DNA from: Entrophospora sp. SA101
Lineage: Eukaryota > Glomeromycota > Glomeromycetes > Entrophosporales > Entrophosporaceae
Assembly: GCA_958430865.1 (NCBI GenBank)
Contig: CAUDNR010002657.1
Location: 56,885 to 67,009, forward strand
DNA length: 10,125 bases
Direction: 5' to 3'
Shown here: one piece after another, positions 1 to 8,422 of the stretch
How positions within the stretch are numbered: the first letter of the stretch is position 1
How the letters are laid out: every line of letters begins with the position of its first letter
Notes under the pieces: model-generated
The model's database searches: none
What the model was told of the DNA's origin: nothing
The model's input: only the letters and a program-made list of their open reading frames with translations
Program-made: the position numbers and the translations under genes

Positions 1-551
1 GAACTCATTGCTTCTGAAACTTCGCCAGTGTATAGTTGTTACCTCTCTAAATTGGAGATCAAGTTCGGATCAAATTCGAATCCAGTTTAACACTCACTTT
101 TTATTGCCAGAATGTTTGCCGTGTATTGTAAAGCTACGTTGCACTATATAAAAAATTAGTGTAACATTTCAAATTTCCACTATGCTATCATATACTAGCA
201 AAAACCCATTGGTTTTGAGTTTGGTGCCATTGGTTTGACGGGTTGATGGATAGTAAATTAGTTTTTTAACGGAGCAAATAATTTTTTTTAGGGTAATTAT
301 CATTTTACCGACCAGTTTACACATTAAAAATACTCGTGTTTAACATCGAGACACAATAAGACATAAGGTTTGAAAAAAGGCCCAAAAACCAAATCGGCTG
401 ATATGGTTATAATGTAACTCATAAACAAAGTAAGGATTTAAAGAAACATGAATGAGTTCAGGGATATATTTATGACAAGCTTGTATTTTTTTCAGCTGCT
501 GCTTTCTACTAGCATAACGCCATGTTTGGTTGTTCTTTGTTGCACATGGTT
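1..551. other. Unassigned region downstream of the polymerase gene
   Basis: I recognise no gene here. A minus-strand frame is open from a possible splice acceptor (exon start 594) to a stop at 342-340, about 84 codons, lysine-rich (for example KRRKPKIPDKDLKPC). It does not join the last polymerase exon in phase and does not resemble the expected polymerase C-terminus. A 10-base direct repeat CCATTGGTTT occurs at 206-215 and 227-236. Otherwise only AT-rich sequence with no clear repeat ends. Confidence 0.4.
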
Positions 552-688
552 TCAAGTCCTTATCTGGGATCTTTGGCTTGCGTCTTTTAGTATTCTGTCA
601 ATTATTAATTTTACTTCATTAGTAAAAATCAAAAAAAAAAAAAATTTTTTCATTAATAAAAACAATAAAATGAATAATAATAAATTAC

Positions 689-1498
689 CAAAATTTAAAG
701 ATGGATTTAGATTTTTCAATTTCTCATAATCAAATAAGTATGAATAATATAGTAGTTGATTATACAACATTGTATCATTATACTATTTAATAAAAAAATT
801 TTATTAGAAGAATTACAAAAAAAAAAATCACATGCATATACAATTTAATACCTCTTCTGACATTGTTTCATAACATTCATTATCAATACAACTTCTATTT
901 GCTCTAATCATTTTTGTTCGATATTTACAAGTTTGTTCATCACAAATTATCCATCCATTATAATATCGGCTTATGTGTTTACGAAATGCAATTATCAATT
1001 GTGTTGCTACTGATGGCAATGGAATTTCCTTATTACATGCTGCACTACTACATAAAATATTACCATTTATTTGTTGATGTCCCTAAATAAGTAATTTAAA
1101 AATTTTTGTTAATTAAATTTAATTTAATTTTTTATATTGATTATTATGCAAACCTCATTTGTATTTATTCCTTCAAAATAATAATCTTCATTATCACAAT
1201 AATAACATTTTATCAAAAATCGATCAACATTTTTGAAAACAATTTGATCTTTAGTTTTAGTAAATGTTGTAGAATTATTATTGTTGTTACTTGATTCATT
1301 AAACTTGGCTGATTCAATTCCTGTATAAAATAATTTATATAATGTATTGATCCAATAATAATAAAATAATAAATCTTTTTTAATTTTATTAATTCCTTAC
1401 CTAAACAATCAGAAATTCTTGAACTGTTTGTTTTTTCAAAAATCCACATAATCTGGTTATAGCAGCATGAACTTGTTGTGTTAAATACCATTCAAAAT
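689..1498 (-). CDS. POLA1: POLA1 C-terminal cysteine-cluster exons
   Basis: Four exons (1498-1401, 1320-1154, 1082-852, 782-689). The first begins [18 protein letters not shown] and loses frame at a T/A run near 1438-1442; the continuation [13 protein letters not shown] lies in the -1 frame. The next two carry the first cysteine cluster: C-x2-C at 1207-1196 (CYYC), then C-x4-C in LCSSAACNK. The third carries the second cluster: [10 protein letters not shown], then [11 protein letters not shown] with the C-x4-C spacing known from fungal polymerase alpha. The last exon reads [24 protein letters not shown] and stays open without splicing to a stop at 554-552. In the intact protein this C-terminal module binds the B subunit. 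The usual ~50-residue tail beyond this point was not found. Confidence 0.9.
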
Positions 1499-4400
1499 CT
1501 ATTTTTTTCAAATTTTCAAATTTTTAAAATAAAATATAAATATAAACATATATACAAAATAAATTTAAAATTATCAATATAACAAGATAAAAAAAATTAC
1601 CTACCAATATTTAAATTCATGTTTCTAACTTCATCTGGATGAAAAGCACATTCTGAAACATGTTCATTTTTAGAGTTATCTCCCCCATCCTTTTTACATA
1701 TTATATAAGGAATAGTATTTCCTTGATGTGCACTAGCTCCTTTTTGTTTCATTCTTAATGCAACTTTTACATGTGGTTGACTTTTAATGTCAGAATAAGC
1801 TTCAGGTGATTTGGTGAGATTCTAAGGAAAGACAAACATATATATTATTAACTAATCCAAATATTTATTTACCCATTTAAATAAGCAAATGGGTTTACCT
1901 TTTTTATTATATATTTATCCAATGAAAATTTTTCTTGACGTGTATTTTCTCCCAATTGAGTAAGGAACTGATGAATATTTTTAAGCACTGTATCTTGATC
2001 AGAACTAGAAAGTATTTGACTTAAGACATAGCTATTTTTATATAAATAAAGAAAAAAAGTTCAATTTTTTTTTGTATTTTACTTTAAATCAACATGTAAT
2101 TAACAAAACCAAATTTATAATTATACTAACTTTGATGCATCATGAACTAATTCACACCAATCCCTTCTCACCAAATCAAGTCCTTTAAACTCATTATGAC
2201 GAACAAGTGTTCCATTTTTCTTTTCTACAACAACAGCTGCATATTTCTTTTTCTTTAATAATAAAAGCCTTTCAAAAAATCCATCAATATCTATCTCAAG
2301 CAATTTGTATCGTTTATTAACTTTTTCTTTCAAAAATTTTCCAACTTCTAATGCCTTTTGCATTTCTGATGTGTTTGTATTGATCATTATTGAATCTGTG
2401 TCACCATAAATAACCTACAAGTTAAATTATTAGTTTAATTATTGCAACACATAAAATCATTATAAAGCACAAGTAATTTCCACACCTCCATTGATTCTTT
2501 TTCTGCCAAATCAACAGTATCCTGTAAGATTTCTCTTCCTTTTGAAGTGATTAAAACTGCCAATGGTTTTGCATAAAATCTTGAATTTGTAAACCCCAAG
2601 CAGCCATACATACTATTTGCAGTAAGTTTAAGTGCTTTTTGTCGAATATCAAGCTATGAATAATAATTTAGAAAATAATAAAAATATAAGCATTTACACT
2701 CATACATATATACATTTTATGATAGTCATTTATGAACAAAGGCATATTTCTTTACCTGAGCATGTTCAACTGATGTCTTTGACTTCGTCATAAGCCCTTT
2801 AACACATTTTCTTCTGTCAACAAGTATTCTGATCAATTTGGGAAGGATTCCTTCTTTTAAGGTGGAGTCTGGGACATTTGGAAGTTCTTCTTCACCTTCC
2901 TATATACATAATATTAAAGAAATAAAAGATTTGATTCATTAAAAATTTAAAAAATATATGAATAACTCACCAAATTAGTACGATCAACTGTTGTAAAACA
3001 AATATTAAATTCTTGAATAATAGAAGGATATAAACTGTTGAAATCTAAAAGAACAATGTATTTGTCATAAAATCCTTTTTTTGGTTCTAAAACAAGACCT
3101 CCAGAATAAGCTGGTTTTCTTTGACCTGGTTTTTTTATTTCAACTTTTTCATCTAATAATTTAATCATACACACATATATACATAATGTATATATTAGTT
3201 ATTAGATCATTCTAATATCTTGTATATTTTCAAATAAAAAATCTTTTGTTACTATACCATTATCATCTGGTTCTACAATATTATTGTATGAACATTGCTT
3301 ATTGGAATCTTTGTCAGGATAAATATACTTTAATCTGTGGAACTCATGTAATAACAAATATTCATTACGTTCAGCTCTACCACCAGTTAGAGTTTTTGGC
3401 CTAATTAATAAATTGATAAATTGAAATGTATATGTATATACATCATGAATTACTAAATTGAAATAATTATCTGATATTATGTTATTTTAGAATATTGGTT
3501 TATGCATACATACCACAGATTACCAGCAAGTGAAGTAAGTTGTTTTGTAAGAAGTAAAATTTGAAGTTTATACATTAAACGAGCAGAAAGAACTGAATCA
3601 AATTGACAATGCAAAACCAATTCATATAAATCTTTGCATGATGCAAAACATGATTCGATTTTATCAAGTTGAATGTCTTTACGATTATAATTTAAATGAG
3701 CTTTGGCAAGTTCTGTTAATGAATAATCTTTTGATTTAACAAGATCCTAGAAATTATAAATATGCCCATAAAAAAATTAATAAATAGAATGTGCTTTTTT
3801 AAATTAAAAATAAAAAGAAGATTGTAAATTTACCTTTGCATTTGTAAAGATATCGCACAATAATCTTCCACTAACAATTATTTTTTCTACGTAAGTTGAT
3901 TCGCCAATACCACCAGTACCAGATTTCATTTTTGGCCAACTTTTTAACAAAACAAAAATTTAACAAAAACATTTAATATTATAACAATATAATAGCACCA
4001 TTTTTATACTTAAAATGACTTACATGGTTCTACATAATCTCCCAAAACATGACCAATCTTTAATTTTTAGCATATTTATACGATGTAATAATATATCAAG
4101 ACCAAATCCCATAAAATTATGTCCAACAAAAATATCAGGATCATGTATTTTAATTAATGCTGCAAAAAAGAAATAAATGAACCTCTATTGATTATAAACA
4201 ATTAATTATACTTATCAAACAGATAGATAAAATACCTATTAAATAGTTCAACAAAGCATATTCGTCTTTTTCAAGCCTCAAATTACATTATTTTTATTGA
4301 TTAAATCTTTGAATCCAATTGGCCACCATTTTTTATCATCTAATTGCCTGATCGCTGTAAATTGAAATGCTTCAGGATTTGCTGATGAAACCATGTTTAT

Positions 4401-5769
4401 ATCAACTATATAAATATATATATGTATGTATAAATTTAATATTAAAGCAAAAAAATTTGTTTGATGGAGTAATAGTAGTAATAATAATGATTTTTTCTTA
4501 ATAACCTTCAGGTATGACATGACAACTAAAAGCAACTATTTCATTGACATTTGTTTTATAATTCATAACAGTACATAAGATCAATGACATTACTGTTAAT
4601 GGTGGTGATTTTAAAGGAATAGATGTTGCTATTGTATCATTAAATGGATTTATGTCTTTTGGATTATAAACTTCAAGCTCAACTTTACACCAAGAAAACT
4701 ATTATCATAATCATCATTATGAACCAGTTAACTAAAATATTAAATCAATCTTGTCGAGAGAGAAAAGGGGGTTTTTTTTTGAATTTTACATACATTTTTT
4801 CTCTGCACTATTGCATTTCTAATTTCCAACCAACATGGTCCTTTTATTTTACGTTTTATAAGAAACAACTCCAATGCTGAAGTATTTGTACCAAAAACAT
4901 GACTAAAAGTGGCCCCAGATAGATTATTTGGAAGTGTTTGATCTATTAAATGAGAAGTTAGTAATTTATACATTGATTTAAATTATATACACTCATATTA
5001 TACACTTACCACCAAATGAATATTTTACTTTGAGGTAATCTGAATCTGAAGGAATTCCTGGAAGTTCAAAAGCATATTTTCTAGATACAGTTTTTGAAGT
5101 AAAAGACATTATCTTATGTTTTAAACATATAGATTCAATTTCTTTATGGACATCCTCCATAGTAACTTCAGTATTGGTATCATTCCCTTCTTCTAAAATT
5201 GATTAGTTATGTAAAGATTGCAATTAAAATTATAAAACAAAAAATCTACAGAATTTATAAAAATGATAAAAATAAAAACCATCATATTTTCTTGATCTAG
5301 GTAATACATAAAGATTTCTTGCGACATTGTTTACACAGACACAACAACTTTTAAATTCATTAACTCCATTAACTCTTCCATCAAATATCTATTTGTAAAA
5401 AAAAATTAATATTATTATAATATCAAAAAAAAAGATGACAATTTATCAATTAAATAAAATATACCTTTCCAAATATATACACTTTACCAGATGCTTCATA
5501 TGCATCAATCCAAAAAATTTCGAGACAGCTATTTGGGCAGTCTCTTGAAAACAATCATTATTATTGAAAACATTCATATCTATTTCAGTGTTTTCAGATT
5601 GCAAACTATAAGAATTTTCAATATCTTTGATATCATAAGAATCATGCTCACTAATACTATTAAGATTATTATGCTCATTAATATTATTATGTTCATTAAT
5701 AATAACTAGAATGACGATGAGTGGCGGGCGATAACCACCATCACCATCCTTAAAACACTTACCCATCAT
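689..5769 (-). CDS. POLA1: DNA polymerase alpha catalytic subunit, 21 exons traced, three frame breaks, both ends incomplete
   Basis: This is the family B polymerase of the polymerase alpha-primase complex, which extends RNA primers in the nucleus. Minus-strand exons: 5769-5763, 5705-5465, 5388-5280, 5192-5010, 4942-4794, 4698-4506, 4405-4236, 4159-4024, 3939-3834, 3746-3514, 3400-3258, 3152-2971, 2899-2756, 2653-2486, 2414-2131, 2031-1899, 1821-1605, 1498-1401, 1320-1154, 1082-852, 782-689. All introns are GT-AG, and phases agree except in the three exons with a missing base (5705-5465, 4405-4236, 1498-1401). The spliced model has about 1,130 codons, whereas the family usually has about 1,450. 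The shortfall is at the N-terminus plus a C-terminal tail. Motif [11 protein letters not shown], motif [13 protein letters not shown], motif C YGDTDS and KKKKYAA are intact. Alpha-specific context ([31 protein letters not shown]) separates it from delta, epsilon and zeta. Retained introns exclude a retrocopy. Whether it is functional is undecided. Confidence 0.95.
1605..3152 (-). CDS. POLA1: POLA1 catalytic core exons (palm, fingers, thumb)
   Basis: Six exons (3152-2971, 2899-2756, 2653-2486, 2414-2131, 2031-1899, 1821-1605) encode about residues 558-933. Motif A ([10 protein letters not shown], 3045-3016) supplies the first metal-binding aspartate. Motif B ([12 protein letters not shown], 2638-2603) is the nucleotide-binding finger helix, followed by [10 protein letters not shown]. 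Motif C (YGDTDS, 2408-2391) holds the second catalytic aspartates. KKKKYAA (2255-2235) and [13 protein letters not shown] are the template-primer contact region. The thumb follows. All six exons keep a single frame through every splice, so the catalytic core alone would be intact. Nothing in these residues suggests loss of catalysis. Confidence 0.96.
3258..3939 (-). CDS. POLA1: POLA1 exons between exonuclease-like domain and palm
   Basis: Three exons (3939-3834, 3746-3514, 3400-3258) encode about residues 397-557. They cover the WPKMKSG...[16 protein letters not shown] segment, the helical stretch with [17 protein letters not shown] and [20 protein letters not shown], then [20 protein letters not shown]. 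The last is the conserved G-N-W-x-T-L-x-G-x-R-x-E-R-N-E block just before the palm. The first exon uses an unusual AAAAAG acceptor, which is weak, but the phase and protein fit leave little doubt. No stops or frame breaks were seen here. Confidence 0.93.
4024..5388 (-). CDS. POLA1: POLA1 exons for the N-terminal and inactive exonuclease-like domain
   Basis: Six exons (5388-5280, 5192-5010, 4942-4794, 4698-4506, 4405-4236, 4159-4024) encode about residues 83-396 of the model. Recognisable alpha-family segments include [38 protein letters not shown], the SWCK...PPLTVMSL block with the [12 protein letters not shown] segment, and [19 protein letters not shown]. The last corresponds to the exonuclease region of other B polymerases but lacks the acidic catalytic residues, as expected for alpha, which does not proofread. 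Splice phases agree throughout except in exon 4405-4236. That exon is one base short, and the frame shifts near 4280-4285, between INKNNV and [15 protein letters not shown]. Confidence 0.92.
5465..5769 (-). CDS. POLA1: POLA1 first modelled exons: Asn-rich linker into the N-terminal/exonuclease-like domain
   Basis: A two-codon ATG ATG exon (5769-5763) runs into a 57-base GT-AG unit (5762-5706). The following exon (5705-5465) starts with an Asn/Glu/His linker that includes two tandem 18-base repeats (5697-5680 and 5679-5662, NEHNNI then NEHNNL). It ends in [20 protein letters not shown], the conserved start of the polymerase alpha N-terminal domain. The two parts of this exon are in different frames: the downstream frame runs back into a TGA, and both join smoothly if one A is restored near 5531-5534. 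The conserved N-terminal region that normally precedes the linker is not in the window. The start codon is therefore a guess, and this 5' end may be a junction rather than the original one. Confidence 0.6.
5706..5762 (-). repeat. 57-base GT-AG intron-like repeat unit, copy 1
   Basis: On the minus strand this starts GTAAGTG and ends CTAG, so it reads as a complete intron between the ATG ATG exon and the linker exon. It is the shortest intron of the model and about half GC, clearly richer than the other introns. Being 57 bases without an in-frame stop, it would also keep the frame if retained (19 codons). It differs from copy 2 at only two positions (A/G at the acceptor side, and one T/C in the GGT-repeat). 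Confidence 0.75.
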
Positions 5770-5894
5770 TTCTTGTTTTTTTATTACTTTTATTTGTAAA
5801 CGAGTTTACGCGAGAAAATTTTATTATATAACAAGAGTTTTTTAAAAAATATTGAGTTAAAATGAGTTTTTTTTTACGCGATTTATAATAACAA

Positions 5895-5951
5895 CTAGAG
5901 TGACGATGAGTGGCGGGCGATAACCACCACCACCATCCTTAAAACACTTAC
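5895..5951 (-). repeat. 57-base GT-AG intron-like repeat unit, copy 2
   Basis: Near-identical to copy 1, in the same orientation, 189 bases away. It is preceded on the minus strand by a possible ATG exon (6016-5952, beginning MSQQKQKLKRKQEID) ending at GTAAGTG. The flanks match copy 1 only partly: TTTCTTGTTTT is shared, with about 20 bases of difference between that and the donor. The outer tip of the left inverted arm coincides with the acceptor end of this unit. Confidence 0.75.
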
Positions 5952-6016
5952 CCAGCAATCGCTGCACTAACATCAATTTCTTGTTTTCTTTTGAGTTTTT
6001 GCTTCTGTTGTGACAT
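5952..6016 (-). CDS. Possible short first exon (MSQQKQKLKRKQEIDVSAAIA)
   Basis: ATG at 6016-6014 opens 21 codons of basic, Gln/Lys-rich protein and stops at a strong GTAAGTG donor (5951). The exon is in phase 2. The next modelled polymerase exon (5705) needs phase 1, so this exon does not extend the polymerase frame as it stands. After splicing at the local acceptor (5895) the frame runs open for about 40 codons and then meets TAA near copy 1. I do not recognise it. It may be the original first exon of a gene whose 5' end was duplicated here. The right arm has a degraded counterpart (about 8930-8990). Confidence 0.4.
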
Positions 6017-6150
6017 TTTAAAAAATAAAATTTTTTTTAAAAGTTTGTTATGATTGACGATTGACGCGTATGTATTGATTATTTATCCTATTGGGGGGGG
6101 GGGGTTTGGTAGGGCAGACGCGAATTGATATAATGTGGTATCTTTTTTAG

Positions 6151-6198
6151 TTTATAAACATTTTAATTGGAATCAAAACGCGGAACAGATCTTGCTTG
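6151..6198 (+). other. Possible conserved mini-exon in left arm
   Basis: Preceded by TTTTTTAG and followed by GTAATT, this 48-base stretch reads FYKHFNWNQNAEQILLG-like sequence. The right arm (minus, about 8693-8648) reads YKHFNWKSNAEQILLG and is followed by GTAATA. Differences in the NAEQILLG part are all synonymous (AAC/AAT, GCG/GCA, GAA/GAG, CTT/CTG), and two offsetting single-base gaps keep the frame. This suggests past coding constraint, but the length is small. Confidence 0.35.
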
Positions 6199-6415
6199 GT
6201 AATTACAAGATTTTCATTTATAATATTTTGCTTTTCGTGATCATCAATAATATTATTATATTATTATAATCACAAGATATCAAGGCAGCACACTGTTGAA
6301 AAAGAGACATTTCAAGTATGCGACATTTGATTATCGGAAATTGGCAGATGTTAAGCACGCGTGCCACTTTGAACACTTACAGTCATTCTCACGTATTCCT
6401 CGTATACATAAGGCT

Positions 6416-6737
6416 AATCTGACCAAGATTCCCATGATGATACAATGATGCAACCGAATTCCAGGGAGGGCGACATGGCCCTGGAGTTTACCGAGACTGC
6501 ACCAATCGTCAATGACGCTTTCACTAATCTTCCCAGACCAGAGAAGGCTGCTGGCACGCTAGCTGAAAAGTCGCTTGCAACAATCCCACCTCTAGGGTAA
6601 GGATGGCTCTGTGACCAAGTCGCAACTTTGCTGATGAATATTAAGAGAATCTGCAGCTCGTTCAAGCACAGGAAGTCACAATTCAGAGCAAGGTTGGTGG
6701 CTTTGAAATTGCATTTGGGCTCCGATGTTAAGAGGAA
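6416..6737. other. GC-richer island with open frames on both strands
   Basis: Base composition changes sharply at the inner edge of the left arm. A plus-strand frame is open from about 6419 to TAA at 6598-6600 (EGDMALEFTETAPIVNDAF..., ending near a GTAAGG that could be a donor). A minus-strand frame is open from 6845 to 6414 (143 codons, including PRGGIVASDFSASVPAAF). They overlap, so at most one is coding. I recognise neither. The stretch could be a captured gene fragment or part of a repeat. Confidence 0.35.
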
Positions 6738-6845
6738 AGTTGTAAAATAGTGTTTGTTTTGTATAATCATTTTCCTAAATTCTCCATTCTCTGATACTAA
6801 CCAATTTATAATTTTGGGTAGGGAATTATATGGGTTTTTGCCCAA
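6738..6845 (+). repeat. ~110-base diverged repeat, copy A
   Basis: Most diverged of three related units: GTAAAAT, TTTTGTATAA, TCATTTTCC, AAATT and CCATTCTCT align in order with copies B and C. It ends in GGGTTTTTGCCCA, matching the end of copy B (CTTTTGCCCATATAACCC). Confidence 0.55.
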
Positions 6846-6913
6846 TCAGTCCTCTGTCCCGTAGGTTAAAATTATTGCATGATTATATACATCTATGTGG
6901 CCAATGAGAAAAA

Positions 6914-7048
6914 GTCATAAAATGGTTTGGATTTTGGTATGTTTTGTATAAATTAATCATTTTCCCAAAATTTCTGTTTCTCTTTAATTTTTATTTGACC
7001 AACTGAATTTGTTGTTTTTTAAAGTGGGAACTTTTGCCCATATAACCC
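6914..7048 (+). repeat. ~110-base diverged repeat, copy B
   Basis: Shares ATAAAATGG, GGTATGTT, CATAAATT/GTATAAATT, TTTCTCT and the long block ATTTTTATTTGACCAACTGAATTTGTTGTTT with copy C. The last block is identical in both (6990-7020 and 7247-7277). Confidence 0.8.
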
Positions 7049-7063
7049 ATCCTAGCTTAATAA

Positions 7064-7132
7064 AGGAGTGTAGCTCAATGAGAGCATGTATCTCACAAGT
7101 ATCAAGGTGGCAGCTCAACCCTGTCCACTCCT
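7064..7132 (+). repeat. tRNA-Val(CAC)-like sequence, probable SINE head or pseudo-tRNA
   Basis: All four stems can be drawn. Acceptor AGGAGTG pairs CACTCCT over 7 of 7. D stem GCTC/GAGC pairs 4 of 4. Anticodon stem TGTAT/GTATC pairs 4 of 5 with two G-T pairs, and the loop CTCACAA gives anticodon CAC. T stem GGCAG/CTGTC pairs 5 of 5. Against a working tRNA: the D loop has only AATGA and lacks the conserved GG, and the T loop is CTCAACC instead of starting TTC. The internal promoter boxes are therefore damaged. Next to the repeat body at 7173-7286, a tRNA-derived SINE is the simplest reading. Confidence 0.65.
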
Positions 7133-7172
7133 ATTGTGATAATCACCATGATCACTAGTACCAAGGAAAAAG

Positions 7173-7286
7173 CTGTAAAATAAAATGGATCAGATTTTGT
7201 TTGGTATGTTATGCATAAATTGATTCATAAATTTTCTATTTCTCTAATTTTTATTTGACCAACTGAATTTGTTGTTTAAACATGGG
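7173..7286 (+). repeat. ~110-base diverged repeat, copy C
   Basis: Same unit as copy B, directly downstream of the tRNA-like sequence. The 3' block TTTGACCAACTGAATTTGTT is identical to B. Downstream it continues into CATGGGTAGGG, similar to the GGGTAGGGA that follows copy A. The order tRNA-like head then copy C fits a SINE head plus body, with B and A as older fragments. Confidence 0.8.
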
Positions 7287-7742
7287 TAGGGTTGTTAGTG
7301 AGCAGGCATGCCACTAACAAGACAGCAAACCAGGACTTATAACTCTGAATTCAGGGAAAATCCAAAACAGCAACTTCCCAGGTTGCAACCTCCCAAGTTG
7401 CAGAATTTCATGCCAGGTTGCAGACACCAACTTTATTTTAGAGAGGAATAACACACAGCAATCATCACACAAATGCTGATCTGCATCAGTGATTAATGCT
7501 CATACAGAAACAACCAAGCCTGGTCTGAGGGAAGATAAGAAAAGTTTTGTCCAAAGCCTTCCAACATGTTTGGATTACCTCACCTGTGGAAAAATTCCAT
7601 GGTTATGAGGAGGTGTGAGAACACCTTATTCCATGTTGGTGACAGGAAATTTCAATTAAATCTGACACCTGTGATCAATATCAGATTTATTATTCATTTT
7701 AAGGAACTATACAATGGGAAGGGAATTTTTTTTTTTTTTTTT
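7287..7742. other. GC-richer spacer sequence with hairpins, no recognised gene
   Basis: Contains a hairpin at 7294-7318 (GTTAGTG/CACTAAC, 11-base loop with GCATGC), a 32-base palindrome at 7370-7401, a third GTTGCA at 7418-7423, and a T tract at about 7726-7742. A plus frame at 7566-7772 (MFGLPHLWKNSMVMRR...) is open for 68 codons but runs into the T tract and resembles nothing I know. Confidence 0.4.
7370..7401. repeat. 32-base near-perfect palindrome
   Basis: The arrangement is GCAACTT, CCC, AGGTTGCAACCT, CCC, AAGTTGC. The outer 7-mers are complementary, the central 12-mer is its own complement, and only the CCC/CCC pair mismatches. It could form a stem or bind a dimeric protein; function unknown. 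Confidence 0.75.
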
Positions 7743-8422
7743 GATCCTCCCTATTTATTTATTTATTCTTGAGCACTCCAGAGATCTGGGTAGGCATATA
7801 TTATTAAGAGTTTCATTTTTGCATGGCCTTGGTATTATTACTACCTGTGTGATGCAATTGTTTGTTATGTCAATGATGATATCAAACATATTGAATAATA
7901 ATCACGAATATTTGTTGGATGGAAGGCATTCACATACAAGGAAATGATTAAATAGCTAAGTCTTGTTTGTTTTATTAAAGGTATATGTAAATTAATTATA
8001 CAATAAAAAAATTCCAAGAGTGCAAGACTGTACCATTGTGTCAATCAAGCTGTCATGTTTGTGCACGATTTAAAATTCTTTTGTGCTAATTTAGGGTCCC
8101 ATCTTTCTTTGCTTATATATAATCTATTGGTTCTCTTTTTACTGGTCAAATGATGCCAAATTAAGTAATGGGGTATCAGTAAATATCAGAATCTGATTAT
8201 TCTTTAAAAAAATAATCAAGGTATTAACATACTGATAAGTTAATAATATTCTTAGTAATTTTATAGTTTAAAAGCCTATTAGTAAATGTTGAAAGTGCCA
8301 ATATTTATCAGATATTCTTTTAAAATTAATCCTATTTTTAATTAATTTTATAAACCAATAACTCTTTTATATTGTAATTAAATTATTGGTTACATATTTC
8401 TAAAGCTCTTTGTGCTAAAATA
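7743..8422. other. AT-rich inner spacer, no gene seen
   Basis: Apart from short chance frames (for example 7714-7947 plus) nothing coding is visible. The stretch is AT-rich and ends at the inner edge of the right arm. Confidence 0.5.

Larger units (their letters stand above)
5892..6418 (+). repeat. Left arm of long inverted repeat
   Basis: Matches the reverse complement of 8423-9030 in order along its length. Shared blocks include CAACTAGAGT...GATGAGTGGC (outer tip), TTTTTGCTTCT, ATTATTTATCCTATTG, CAGA(C/T)G(C/T)GAATTGAT, AAACATTTTAATTGGAA, CAGATCTTGCT, ATATTATTATATTATTATAAT, CAAGATATCA, TTACAGTCATTCTCAC and CATAAGGCTAAT (inner tip). The inner match stops abruptly at 6418. The arm contains a 12-G tract (6093-6104). 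Spacer between arms is about 2.0 kb. Confidence 0.9.

Noticed and set aside
448..729. 93-codon plus-strand frame
   Set aside because: It lies antisense over the last polymerase exon, includes a long lysine run from an A tract, and resembles no protein.
1213..1491. 92-codon minus-strand frame as an independent gene
   Set aside because: It reads across two polymerase exons and an intron. Part of it ([13 protein letters not shown]) is the true exon in the frame after the base loss.
5491..5709. 72-codon plus-strand frame
   Set aside because: It is the antisense shadow of the repetitive Asn-rich linker exon.
689..5769. Viral or plasmid family B polymerase
   Set aside because: Twenty introns, alpha-specific motif context and the two C-terminal cysteine clusters point to the nuclear polymerase alpha.
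7064..7132. Functional tRNA-Val gene
   Set aside because: The D loop is too short and lacks GG, and the T loop lacks TTC. It sits beside repeat-body sequence.
6738..7286. CRISPR-like array
   Set aside because: Only three diverged copies, about 110 bases each and unequally spaced, in a eukaryotic context.
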